Shown: positions 1-6,471 of the stretch, piece by piece
Position numbering within the stretch: position 1 is the first letter of the stretch
Layout of the letters: every line of letters begins with the position of its first letter
From: Bacteroidales bacterium
GTDB lineage: Bacteria > Bacteroidota > Bacteroidia > Bacteroidales > B18-G4
Direction of reading: 5' to 3'
DNA length: 6,566 nucleotides
Assembly (NCBI GenBank): GCA_030618905.1
Contig: JAUXCL010000141.1
Location: 1-6,566 of the forward strand
The notes under the pieces: model-generated
Told to the model about the DNA's origin: nothing
Seen by the model: only the letters and a program-made list of their open reading frames with translations
The model's database searches: none
Program-made: the position numbers and the translations under genes

Positions 1-61
1 AATACCCCAACCATGGCAAAAAATTGGGCTGGTGGATGGCGACGACTTTCCTGGCTTTCAT
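1..61 (-). CDS. WbqC-like family protein, N-terminal fragment (runs off window)
   Basis: An ATG at 61-59 on the minus strand opens a frame that stays open to the window edge, giving 20 complete codons. The peptide begins MKARKVVAIHQPNFLPWLGY. The segment IHQPNFLPWLGY is the hallmark N-terminal motif of the WbqC-like family, found in O-antigen and capsule clusters; its biochemical role is not settled as far as I know. The start lies only 2 nt after the TAA stop of the upstream sulfotransferase gene, with a weak AGGA sequence about 10 nt before the ATG, so the two genes are very likely co-transcribed. The glycan context fits the family well. Only the first twentieth or so of a normal-length member is visible, so nothing can be said about its integrity or active residues. 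The call rests on the motif plus position. Confidence 0.8.
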   Translation of the reverse strand, partial: MKARKVVAIHQPNFLPWLGY

Positions 62-63
62 GC

Positions 64-1059
64 TTATGATCCTGTTGAATATCTTGACAATAAAACACTG
101 AAATGCTTGCGCTCCTGCTGCCGGTCAGCATATGTCCTGGTCTTAAATTCCAGTACATCCTGTTCACGCATCATCAATTCAATATCAAAATGCGTTCTCA
201 CATGGGCGCGGATCTGCTCAACAATGCCGGCAGGATTGCTGCACACTTCTTCGTAACTCACTTTTAAATATCTCCCGGGGTCTAAGTCAGCCAGCTCCTG
301 TTGATAATATTTCCTGAGGTGATGAACCTGTGCAGCCACCTGCTCCTCAACAGGCAGATCCTTTATATCATGATATTCCATGGGAATAGTGCTCCACCAT
401 AATCCAGGGTCATCATAAAACTTTTTCCTGGCATCAAGGATGGAAATGGCATTGTCGACCGGGTCCCGCTCAATGTAAATAAATAAAGACTTCTTCAGCA
501 AATTTGTAAACCGTTCCAGGTGATAAGCCCCGAAAATATTCTTGCAGATCCATCCTTTTCCAAAGGCATGATGCATGTTCAGGATGACCTTTTTTAATGC
601 TTCCCAATCGATATGGCCTTCATTTTCTTTGGAATTTAAAATATCGGAGATGCGATCCTTCCGGAGCCAGTTCCTCCAGAAATACCCGAATTCATGGATG
701 TCAAGTACATCAGATGTGGCAGCATAGCTGGAATCGAAAGTGGAAATCGCCTTTTCACCAAAAATCTGCTTTGAAAGCCTGATCCCTGTAACAGGGGCCA
801 GCCAGAACCTGGCCATGAAATTGTTAATATAACCCAAATCAAATGAGTGGGCAAGCAATTGAGTCATAAAGGTGGTTCCGGAGCGGGGTAACCCAAATAC
901 AAAAATGCTTGGGTACTCTTCTTCCCGGTCTTTATACCCGGCGACTTCATCCTGCTGTAATAGCTTATTGATATGCAGCAGGTAATCCTCTCCCTCTTCG
1001 TCCTTATAATGTGTGCTTTTCCGTTGTTTATTGTAGTCGCTTAGCTTATCGTAGGCCAT
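64..1059 (-). CDS. Sulfotransferase family protein (sulfotransferase B)
   Basis: This 331-residue protein is predicted to transfer a sulfuryl group from PAPS to an acceptor, here most plausibly a sugar of the surface glycan. The 5'-phosphosulfate-binding loop is clear at about residues 56-64 (GLPRSGTTF) after a hydrophobic beta strand. The 3'-phosphate-binding segment is at about 194-207 (IYIERDPVDNAISI), with the conserved Arg198 and Ser206. A further family-like strand, YLKVSYEEV, is at about 264-272. Length and order fit the Sulfotransfer_3-type bacterial families. There is no signal peptide or membrane segment, so it should act in the cytoplasm. It starts 23 nt after the PIG-L deacetylase and ends 2 nt before the WbqC-like gene, inside the same operon. 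Its loop sequence and overall sequence differ clearly from the second sulfotransferase at 4204-5097, so the two are not a recent duplication. The acceptor cannot be read from sequence. The fold could also serve a protein or small-molecule acceptor. Confidence 0.87.
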   Translation of the reverse strand: MAYDKLSDYNKQRKSTHYKDEEGEDYLLHINKLLQQDEVAGYKDREEEYPSIFVFGLPRSGTTFMTQLLAHSFDLGYINNFMARFWLAPVTGIRLSKQIFGEKAISTFDSSYAATSDVLDIHEFGYFWRNWLRKDRISDILNSKENEGHIDWEALKKVILNMHHAFGKGWICKNIFGAYHLERFTNLLKKSLFIYIERDPVDNAISILDARKKFYDDPGLWWSTIPMEYHDIKDLPVEEQVAAQVHHLRKYYQQELADLDPGRYLKVSYEEVCSNPAGIVEQIRAHVRTHFDIELMMREQDVLEFKTRTYADRQQERKHFSVLLSRYSTGS

Positions 1060-1082
1060 GATCTCAACAGGGATTAATAAAA

Positions 1083-1715
1083 TTAAATGATCCAGCGGAT
1101 TACTTCAAAGGCTTCTGCATATTCAGCATTGATCTGAACACCCCGGGTTTTGGCCAGGCTATAGATGAATTCGCTGTTCAGGTAAGATCTCTTTTTTTGT
1201 GAATTGTATGCATCAAGGGCATATACTTTTTTCTCCACATGATGCTTATCGAGCCTGATGAAAGCCTGTGTGTTGAAACTAATATTGTTCCATGGCAGTT
1301 CATAAGCCAGGATGCTGGTTTGCTTAAACGCACGCAATCCTTCCATCGCAATAGTGTAGTGATCCTGGTGCAGATCGTTGAGGCTGGGCATGAAAACCAG
1401 GTCGGGAACAATTTCACGTTTCAACTTCACCAACTCTTCCAGCACTTCCTGCCTGGAATAATTCAACTTCCTGACAGTGAATCCATAGATGATCAAATTG
1501 TCAGCGGGGATCTCCAACCTCTTCGTTGCTTCCCTGACTTCTTTCTCAAGCTGGTTGTCTGCTGTTCCTTCCGGCAATGATTCCTTGGCTGTAGAGAATG
1601 CAGCATAGTACACATTGTTGCCCTCTTCTACATACTTCGAAATAGAAGCTCCACAACCCAACTCCCCGTCATCAGTGTGGGGTGCCAGGATGAGAATGTT
1701 TTTTCTACTGTTCAT
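1083..1715 (-). CDS. PIG-L/LmbE family deacetylase
   Basis: This 210-residue protein belongs to the zinc-dependent PIG-L family, which removes acetyl groups from N-acetylated amino sugars such as GlcNAc conjugates. The N-terminal metal motif is at residues 11-20 (APHTDDGELG), giving His13 and Asp16 as likely zinc ligands and Asp15 as the likely general base, by analogy with MshB. The third ligand is His119 in LHQDH (115-119). The C-terminal signature around 180-207, with RG (191-192) and YAEAFEVIRW, is also typical. There is no signal peptide, so it probably acts in the cytoplasm on a nucleotide sugar or a lipid-linked sugar. Its ATG lies 11 nt inside the end of the GpsA-like gene, which argues for translational coupling. 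Sulfotransferase B follows 23 nt later. A free amine made here could be re-acylated or sulfated. The substrate is unknown; some family members act on non-sugar amides. Confidence 0.9.
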   Translation of the reverse strand: MNSRKNILILAPHTDDGELGCGASISKYVEEGNNVYYAAFSTAKESLPEGTADNQLEKEVREATKRLEIPADNLIIYGFTVRKLNYSRQEVLEELVKLKREIVPDLVFMPSLNDLHQDHYTIAMEGLRAFKQTSILAYELPWNNISFNTQAFIRLDKHHVEKKVYALDAYNSQKKRSYLNSEFIYSLAKTRGVQINAEYAEAFEVIRWII

Positions 1716-2718
1716 AGTTCACTTTTATCTTATTCAACAAATGATTCACAAACACCGATAAATTATACTCCTCATTAAATACCCGGTGCAATTCAAAGAT
1801 GATCGGATATTTTTCTTCGACTGTGCTGTTCTTTTTTAGGTGCTGGATGATGACATTCACTGCTATTTTACCCTCCAACACTACTTTATCAGAGATGGTT
1901 TCTATAAAAAATCCCTTGCCGATCAACAAGCCCAGGGTCCGGTTACGACTCAGGTCGTTCAATGCCGTAAGACTAAAATCCCCGAATCCGCAATAATGGA
2001 ACATGCTTTGCTCGGAGCCACCCATCTCCAGCATGATCTTTTTCGCCTCATTAAATGCCTTCGTGAGAATGAGAAACCTGAGGTTGGGGGAATCAAAATG
2101 CGCATCGACAATGCCAATAACGATAGCATAGATGTTTTTGAGAATGCTGAGCACCTCGGTCCCTTTCACATCTTTAGTGAAATCAAGATAAATATTGGTA
2201 CCCTCAAATAATTCAGCCAATAGCGGGAATAATGTTTCATCGGAAGAAGCAAAGGTAAAGGCTGTTGGGAAATCACTCACTATTTCCCTGGCAAATGTTG
2301 GGCCCTTCATGGCACATATCTTGCCGGCCTGAAATTCTTCAAGACATTCCGTGATGGTCTTACGGTCCTGTCCGAAACCTTTGGCGAGGTTGATAAGGAT
2401 GCTGCCCTCATTAAAGATTCTACCGTGCTGTTTCAGAAAATCAACGATAAGCACTGATGGAATCGCCAGAAAGACAATCTCAGCTTCCTCCAAAATATTG
2501 ATGTCAGTTGAAGCTTCCAGTGATTTGTTCAGGTTGACATTGGGGAAGTATTTCTGATTGATATGGACACTGTTGATGGATTCGGCTACTTCCTCTTCAA
2601 TGGTATAAAGCCTGACCTGCAGGCCATCCTTAGCAGCAAGTGCATTGCCAATAGCAGTGCCGATCATACCTGCACCAACAACACCTATTTTTTGTAAACT
2701 TTTCATCTGACTATTCAT
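1705..2718 (-). CDS. gpsA: NAD(P)-dependent glycerol-3-phosphate dehydrogenase family protein (divergent GpsA)
   Basis: This 337-residue protein has the full GpsA architecture. A Rossmann nucleotide-binding motif, GAGMIGTA, is at about 15-22, followed by NQKYFPNVNL (54-63), AIPS (85-88), LAKGFG (111-116), MKGPTFAREI (137-146), the catalytic-lysine region LKNIYAI (193-199) and the phosphate-binding LSRNR (256-260). The family interconverts dihydroxyacetone phosphate and sn-glycerol 3-phosphate. It departs from typical housekeeping enzymes: Ile replaces the usual Trp in GxGxWG, and the usual LTCT before SRNR reads LTALNDL. It may therefore be a pathway-dedicated paralogue supplying glycerol phosphate to the glycan, or may use another substrate. 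Its ATG overlaps the flippase stop as ATGA, which favours this start; a second Met at codon 5 (2706) is possible. It overlaps the deacetylase gene by 11 nt. The family is secure; the exact substrate is not. Confidence 0.88.
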   Translation of the reverse strand: MNSQMKSLQKIGVVGAGMIGTAIGNALAAKDGLQVRLYTIEEEVAESINSVHINQKYFPNVNLNKSLEASTDINILEEAEIVFLAIPSVLIVDFLKQHGRIFNEGSILINLAKGFGQDRKTITECLEEFQAGKICAMKGPTFAREIVSDFPTAFTFASSDETLFPLLAELFEGTNIYLDFTKDVKGTEVLSILKNIYAIVIGIVDAHFDSPNLRFLILTKAFNEAKKIMLEMGGSEQSMFHYCGFGDFSLTALNDLSRNRTLGLLIGKGFFIETISDKVVLEGKIAVNVIIQHLKKNSTVEEKYPIIFELHRVFNEEYNLSVFVNHLLNKIKVNYEQ

Positions 2719-4187
2719 TTCCTGATCAGGGCCATCAGGGCCAGGAATTTATTGCTGATCTCATTCGATATCTTAAACAAAAGTATTAAAGTTCCGAAAA
2801 CAATTGCAATGACGGAACTCCTGATCAGAATATCCGGGACCAGATTATCCATCACAGGGATCAGATATCCTGCCATAAAGGCTAATGCGGCAAAGGCTAT
2901 TATCAATATGAACTTAAAATTATAAGGTTGGAACCCGAATTTAATCCATAAGAACAGGAATTTCATAATATTGAAGACCAGGTTGGATATGACTGATGCC
3001 ATTGCAGCACCAATAATCCCGTATTTTGGGATGAGTACCAGGTTGGTGACAAGGAGCAGGGCTACCAAAACCATCATGAAATAGGTCTGGACTTTATAAT
3101 ATTTTGACAGGGATATGACAACGCTGTTCATCCCCCCGAGCATTTGTATCACACTGCCTATGGCTATAAAAAGAATGACATATTTGCCTGGCAGGTATTC
3201 ATCGGGCAGGATCCTGAAAACATTATGGATATTGGCCCAGATCCCAATAAACAGGAGTATGGCAAAGATGAACTGGTTAAGGCAACTCTTATAATAGATC
3301 TGGTTGATATTATCCAGGTCATTATGCTTCCAGGAGTCGGCGATCACCACACCGGATATTTTGGTTATGGCCCTGGCTGGAATCAAGATGATAGAGCCAA
3401 AAAAGTAAGTAATGGCATAGATTCCTGTCTGGCTGATTCCGATGATGGAATTGATCATGATGCTGTCGATATTCAGCCCCAGTTTGCCGGAAAAACTTGT
3501 CAGGATTCCAAAAAAACTGACGCTGGCAATCTTTTTTGAGAAAGTCCGGGTCAGAAAGCCCAGCTGAGGTCTTAAACTAAAGTGCCCTTCCCGCATCAGG
3601 GAGAACATCAGGATCAGGGTGGGTATGGTGAATGCAATAATGTAAAGTATGATAAAGCCATGAAAATCAACAAGTTTAAAGTAAAGCAGGACGATAGCCA
3701 CTAAGATGACCAGTCGCTGGAAGAATTCCTTTAACACCGTACCAATTACCGCATTGTATAAGACCTTATAGTATCCATCAAAAACTGTGAATAACAGTAC
3801 CACAACGATCAGGGGGATGATATAATAGAAATATTCTGTGAAGAGTGCTGAATGTTCCTTACCGATAATATATTTCTTGAGCAGGATAAGGAGCAGGACG
3901 GAAACGACAAAGCCAACTGCTGCAACCACGATGGCAAGGAACAGAAATCCATTATGTTTCTTCTCCTTATCACGGAAATAGGTAAACAACATTGTCGTTA
4001 CCCTGTTGAACCCTAAACCTGCAAATTGCCCGAAAAGCGCTGAGTAAACAACCAGAAGTTTCAATAAACCATTTTCTTCTGTGCTCAGGATCCTTGGCAG
4101 CAGGATGCCGGTGGTGATAAAGCCCAGCAACACGCCCATATACGACCAGGCAGTACCCTTGATTGCTTGCTTTTCAATGATCCCCAT
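2715..4187 (-). CDS. Wzx-like polysaccharide flippase (MOP superfamily)
   Basis: This 490-residue protein is almost entirely hydrophobic, with about a dozen or more membrane segments spread along its length, as expected of the roughly 14-helix oligosaccharide flippases of the MATE/MOP superfamily. Recognisable features are the N-terminal amphipathic stretch leading into GTAWSYMGVLLGF (11-23), the mid-protein segment DSIMINSIIGISQTGIYAI (241-259), which matches the usual D-x-I-M-(x)-G-x-Y pattern, and YGIIGAAMASVISN (389-402) near the C-terminal domain. Such proteins move undecaprenyl-linked repeat units from the inner to the outer face of the cytoplasmic membrane. It starts 16 nt after sulfotransferase A and shares an ATGA overlap with the GpsA-like gene. 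Its place amid modifying enzymes suggests that the substrate is sulfated or deacetylated before export. No Wzy polymerase lies in this window. A generic MATE drug pump is less likely given context and motifs. Confidence 0.9.
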   Translation of the reverse strand: MGIIEKQAIKGTAWSYMGVLLGFITTGILLPRILSTEENGLLKLLVVYSALFGQFAGLGFNRVTTMLFTYFRDKEKKHNGFLFLAIVVAAVGFVVSVLLLILLKKYIIGKEHSALFTEYFYYIIPLIVVVLLFTVFDGYYKVLYNAVIGTVLKEFFQRLVILVAIVLLYFKLVDFHGFIILYIIAFTIPTLILMFSLMREGHFSLRPQLGFLTRTFSKKIASVSFFGILTSFSGKLGLNIDSIMINSIIGISQTGIYAITYFFGSIILIPARAITKISGVVIADSWKHNDLDNINQIYYKSCLNQFIFAILLFIGIWANIHNVFRILPDEYLPGKYVILFIAIGSVIQMLGGMNSVVISLSKYYKVQTYFMMVLVALLLVTNLVLIPKYGIIGAAMASVISNLVFNIMKFLFLWIKFGFQPYNFKFILIIAFAALAFMAGYLIPVMDNLVPDILIRSSVIAIVFGTLILLFKISNEISNKFLALMALIRK

Positions 4188-4203
4188 CCTGAATGCTATT
4201 CAA

Positions 4204-5097
4204 TTAGAGTTGATACCCGTATTTCTCTGCCAGCTTGCCGCAGATCATTTGCAATTTCTGCTTGTCACCCGGATTCCATTCATCGTATGCCTTAAATGCT
4301 CCTTTCTTTTGGATATTGGCCTTTTTACCCATAACTTTAGATATCCTGGATTCAGGAATGCCGGCTCCAACAAAATGTATTAATCTGATGATGTTTTCCT
4401 TAGAAAGGTCGTTGAAATTAAATGAGAGAATTTGTTCAGCAGGTATCCTTTTCTTAAATTCTTCAATGAAGGCATTGGTTTCATTCCATAACCAGGCATT
4501 TTTCTGAAGCTGATCGAAATGTGGCCATTTGGCGTGATCAGCAGATTGATCAACAGGGGTGATCCTTTTCAGGTCCTCTTTGTTGCCATCTACATAAAAA
4601 TCCCGCCTCATGGCTGAACGTACAAATTCCCCGGGGTGACGGTATACATGAACGAATAAAGCAGAAGGCAGCAAGTCATAAATAGCCGGGGCGAAAAAAG
4701 TGATCTGGTTATTGGTTTCCACAAATCTTCTTTGTGTTTTGTAGGAATACCGTAAATATTGTTCGCGTCCGGCCAGAAACATTTCCCTGATTAATTGATC
4801 TTCATGATCAGCATTGGAAAAATCATTATTCCTGTAAATCTCATACACCGGTTTGCCCTGGGCTCCCAGGTTAGGCTGTGGCTCATGAAATACTCTCAGG
4901 TGTTTATCGCAGGACAGCAAGCGGGCAAACCATTTGGTGCCGCATCTGCCGGTAGACAGAAAAAACACCGGGCGATCAACGGATTTGAAACCTTCCTGCC
5001 TCAAATCATAGATCACGCCTTTCTTCTTCGGCAGGCCAAACCTGGCAGACCAGATGATGTCCTCATATGATAGCTTAAATATATCCTTGATCTTCAT
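4204..5097 (-). CDS. Sulfotransferase family protein (sulfotransferase A)
   Basis: This 297-residue protein is a predicted PAPS-dependent sulfotransferase. The 5'-phosphosulfate loop is FFLSTGRCGTKWFARLL (45-61), followed by a conserved FHEP segment (70-73). The 3'-phosphate segment is FVHVYRHPGEFVRSAM (148-163), with Arg153 and Ser161 as the expected ligands. Near the C-terminus, NIQKKGAFKAYDEW (261-274) sits where many sulfotransferases carry a late Lys/Gly phosphate-binding motif. There is no signal peptide or membrane helix, so cytoplasmic action on a nucleotide sugar or lipid-linked intermediate is likely. The gene begins 3 nt after the glycosyltransferase stop and ends 16 nt before the flippase start, so it is tightly embedded in the operon. 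It has no clear Shine-Dalgarno sequence. Its closest relatives by motif (STGRCGT type) are a different subfamily from sulfotransferase B. The acceptor is unknown, though glycan sulfation is the natural reading of the context. Confidence 0.87.
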   Translation of the reverse strand: MKIKDIFKLSYEDIIWSARFGLPKKKGVIYDLRQEGFKSVDRPVFFLSTGRCGTKWFARLLSCDKHLRVFHEPQPNLGAQGKPVYEIYRNNDFSNADHEDQLIREMFLAGREQYLRYSYKTQRRFVETNNQITFFAPAIYDLLPSALFVHVYRHPGEFVRSAMRRDFYVDGNKEDLKRITPVDQSADHAKWPHFDQLQKNAWLWNETNAFIEEFKKRIPAEQILSFNFNDLSKENIIRLIHFVGAGIPESRISKVMGKKANIQKKGAFKAYDEWNPGDKQKLQMICGKLAEKYGYQL

Positions 5098-5100
5098 TTG

Positions 5101-6291
5101 CTAATGATGTTGTTCCTGTATACTGTTATAAAGTTCTGTCAGGGCTTTATTGCCCATCCTGGTATTGTATTTGCTGATGACGGCATTACGACCATTGATG
5201 GCAAATTTTTCAAGCAGATCTTTGTCTTTCAGGGCTTGAATTTTCTCCGCAAGATCCCCGGGATCATCTGCCTTAAATACCAATCCGCATTCAACCTCAT
5301 CGACCACATTGGCCTGTGAAGTGCAATCACTGGCGATGATGGCCTTGCCATAAGCCATGTATTGAAACATTTTATTGGCATAAGTTGTGTCGTGATGGAT
5401 ATTTCTTAAAAATGGACATAACCCGGCTTTGGATGCCATGATGTAGGACGCTGCCTTTTGAAAAGGCACATAGCCAGGTAGTTCCACGTTTGTCAGACCG
5501 TACTGATCTACCAGTGTTTTCAATAAGTCCTGCTCACTGCTTTCCCCAATAATAACAAAATGAAAGTCCTTGTCCTCTTTCAGCATCCTGGCCGCTTCGA
5601 TGATGGTTCCGGTTCCCCTGCGGATACCGGTGTTACCCAGGTATGTGAGGGTGAATTTATCTTTATACCTGTTGATGATTTCCGGATCCGGCTCAATCTT
5701 TAATAATTTTTCAGGGTCGGTATAATTCGGGACCACATAAATCCGGTCAGGTTCCACATTATATTCCTTGTGGTAATATTCTTTAGCCTCTGGCGTGACC
5801 AGGATAAGATAATCTGCTTTGGATGAATAATATCTTTGGTAATTAAGCCATTTGTTGATGGAAATCAGCATATTCCCGGGAAAGGAATTGACATGGTGAT
5901 ACATTTTCATGATTTCCGGGCGGTTTTCATGGAAGTCCGCAATTACTTTAATACCATGCTTCCCGGCCAGCTCTAAACAAGGTTTCAATAAGGGTAAATC
6001 ATGTACATGTATTACTTCAAAGCCACCTTTTTTTAACGTATTTCGGATATGTTTTTTCCAGAAGCTAAAATAGAAGGGGATTGATAATGAAAGCGCTTTC
6101 ATCTTATACATTACCCGGGAGATGGGCACCCTGATGACGCGGGCATCGCCATATTTGTCTTCAGCAGTTTCATGGGTCCTGGTATAGCACAGCAAAGTGA
6201 TTTGATGGCCGGCACCCATAAGGGTCTTCATCTCATTTTCCACCCTCACATCAGGTGGAAACTCCTCGTCAAGTACCATCAAAACCTTCAT
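5101..6291 (-). CDS. Glycosyltransferase family 4-type protein (GT-B fold)
   Basis: This is a 396-residue predicted retaining glycosyltransferase that adds a sugar from a nucleotide donor to a growing, probably lipid-linked, glycan at the cytoplasmic face of the membrane. The N-terminal acceptor domain begins MKVLMVLDEEFPPDVRVENE, with a VIHVHDLPLL segment at about 93-102 and a DFHENRPE segment at about 119-126. The C-terminal donor domain runs from about residue 210, with TYLGNTGIRRGTG (216-228), FVIIGES (245-251), and NKMFQYMAYGKAIIASD (306-322). The frame is open upstream to 6396, but the ATG at 6291 is chosen because the family N-terminus begins here and the 35 extra residues would be encoded by the AT-rich palindromic repeat. 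It is the first gene of the putative operon, followed 3 nt later by sulfotransferase A. Sugar specificity cannot be inferred. Gln310 occupies the place of the usual second Glu of the EX7E motif, as in several GT4 subgroups. Confidence 0.9.
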   Translation of the reverse strand: MKVLMVLDEEFPPDVRVENEMKTLMGAGHQITLLCYTRTHETAEDKYGDARVIRVPISRVMYKMKALSLSIPFYFSFWKKHIRNTLKKGGFEVIHVHDLPLLKPCLELAGKHGIKVIADFHENRPEIMKMYHHVNSFPGNMLISINKWLNYQRYYSSKADYLILVTPEAKEYYHKEYNVEPDRIYVVPNYTDPEKLLKIEPDPEIINRYKDKFTLTYLGNTGIRRGTGTIIEAARMLKEDKDFHFVIIGESSEQDLLKTLVDQYGLTNVELPGYVPFQKAASYIMASKAGLCPFLRNIHHDTTYANKMFQYMAYGKAIIASDCTSQANVVDEVECGLVFKADDPGDLAEKIQALKDKDLLEKFAINGRNAVISKYNTRMGNKALTELYNSIQEQHH

Positions 6292-6318
6292 TGTTCTGCC
6301 AGAGTTTGGTTGTAATAG

Positions 6319-6352
6319 CAAAAGTATAATAATCTGATTGATAAATACCAAA
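6319..6352 (-). promoter_or_regulatory. Candidate Bacteroidota-type promoter for the glycan operon
   Basis: On the minus strand, TACTTTTG at 6326-6319 matches the Bacteroidota sigma factor -7 consensus TAnnTTTG at every defined position. A TTTG at 6352-6349 could be the -33 element, with a spacer of 22 nt, slightly longer than typical. A transcript starting a few bases downstream would have a leader of roughly 20 nt before the ATG at 6291. The -33 element falls inside the palindromic repeat. It is a pattern match only, but it is the only suitable box I found in the region between the YihY tail and the first glycan gene. Confidence 0.5.
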
Positions 6353-6471
6353 TAAGAAATCCCAAATACCAAATAAATTCCAATTACGAAATTCAAAAAT
6401 TCAAACTGTTTAGGATTTCGAATTTAGAATTTGTACACTATTTGGAATTTGGGATTTGGAGCTTGGAATTT
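6343..6471. repeat. Large imperfect palindrome of CCAAAT/ATTTGG units
   Basis: The intergenic region contains a long imperfect inverted repeat. Outer arms 6343-6351 and 6463-6471 match at 8 of 9 positions. After 5-nt unpaired stretches on each side, inner arms 6357-6375 and 6439-6457 match at 18 of 19; both arm pairs share a centre at 6407. Two further 6-nt pairs (6389-6394 with 6427-6432; 6397-6402 with 6420-6425) lie inside, offset by a few bases. The arms are made of roughly heptameric CCAAATN steps. The element spans nearly all of the gap between the YihY stop codon and the operon promoter. It may be a degenerate dispersed intergenic repeat, a MITE-like remnant, or a transcription end signal for the YihY gene. 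It has no T-run typical of an intrinsic terminator. Confidence 0.75.

Larger units (their letters stand above)
1..6291 (-). other. Putative surface-glycan operon
   Basis: Seven consecutive minus-strand genes have junctions of 3 nt, 16 nt, a 4-nt overlap (ATGA), an 11-nt overlap, 23 nt and 2 nt, in transcription order. No gap is long enough for an internal promoter with a leader, and no terminator-like hairpin is seen between genes. All products fit one task: building, modifying and exporting a surface glycan. The unit is open at its distal end, where the WbqC-like gene leaves the window. Missing parts (initiating transferase, other glycosyltransferases, polymerase or ligase, PAPS supply) are presumably outside it. 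Confidence 0.8.

Noticed and set aside
1239..1580. 113-codon open frame on the plus strand
   Set aside because: It is a shadow of the deacetylase gene, whose catalytic motifs establish the real frame.
1840..2211. 123-codon open frame on the plus strand
   Set aside because: It is antisense to the well-supported GpsA-like gene and has no domain features.
3144..3539. 131-codon open frame on the plus strand
   Set aside because: It lies entirely antisense to the flippase gene, has a low-complexity Asp/Gly-rich composition from hydrophobic codons read backwards, and shows no recognisable motif.
4081..4383. 100-codon plus-strand frame spanning the flippase/sulfotransferase A junction
   Set aside because: It is antisense to two confident genes and has no family features.
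6292..6396. A 35-residue hydrophobic N-terminal extension of the glycosyltransferase, resembling a membrane anchor
   Set aside because: It is encoded almost wholly by the AT-rich palindromic repeat and lies upstream of the candidate promoter box; the family N-terminus begins exactly at the Met at 6291. The hydrophobic look is a by-product of translating ATTTGG-type repeats.
6357..6457. Palindrome as an intrinsic terminator
   Set aside because: The main stem encloses a 63-nt loop, is AT-rich and has no following U-run on the minus strand; a terminator role is possible but not supported enough to annotate.
6343..6471. CRISPR array
   Set aside because: The repeated units are about 7 nt, degenerate and arranged in inverted orientation, without spacers of regular length.
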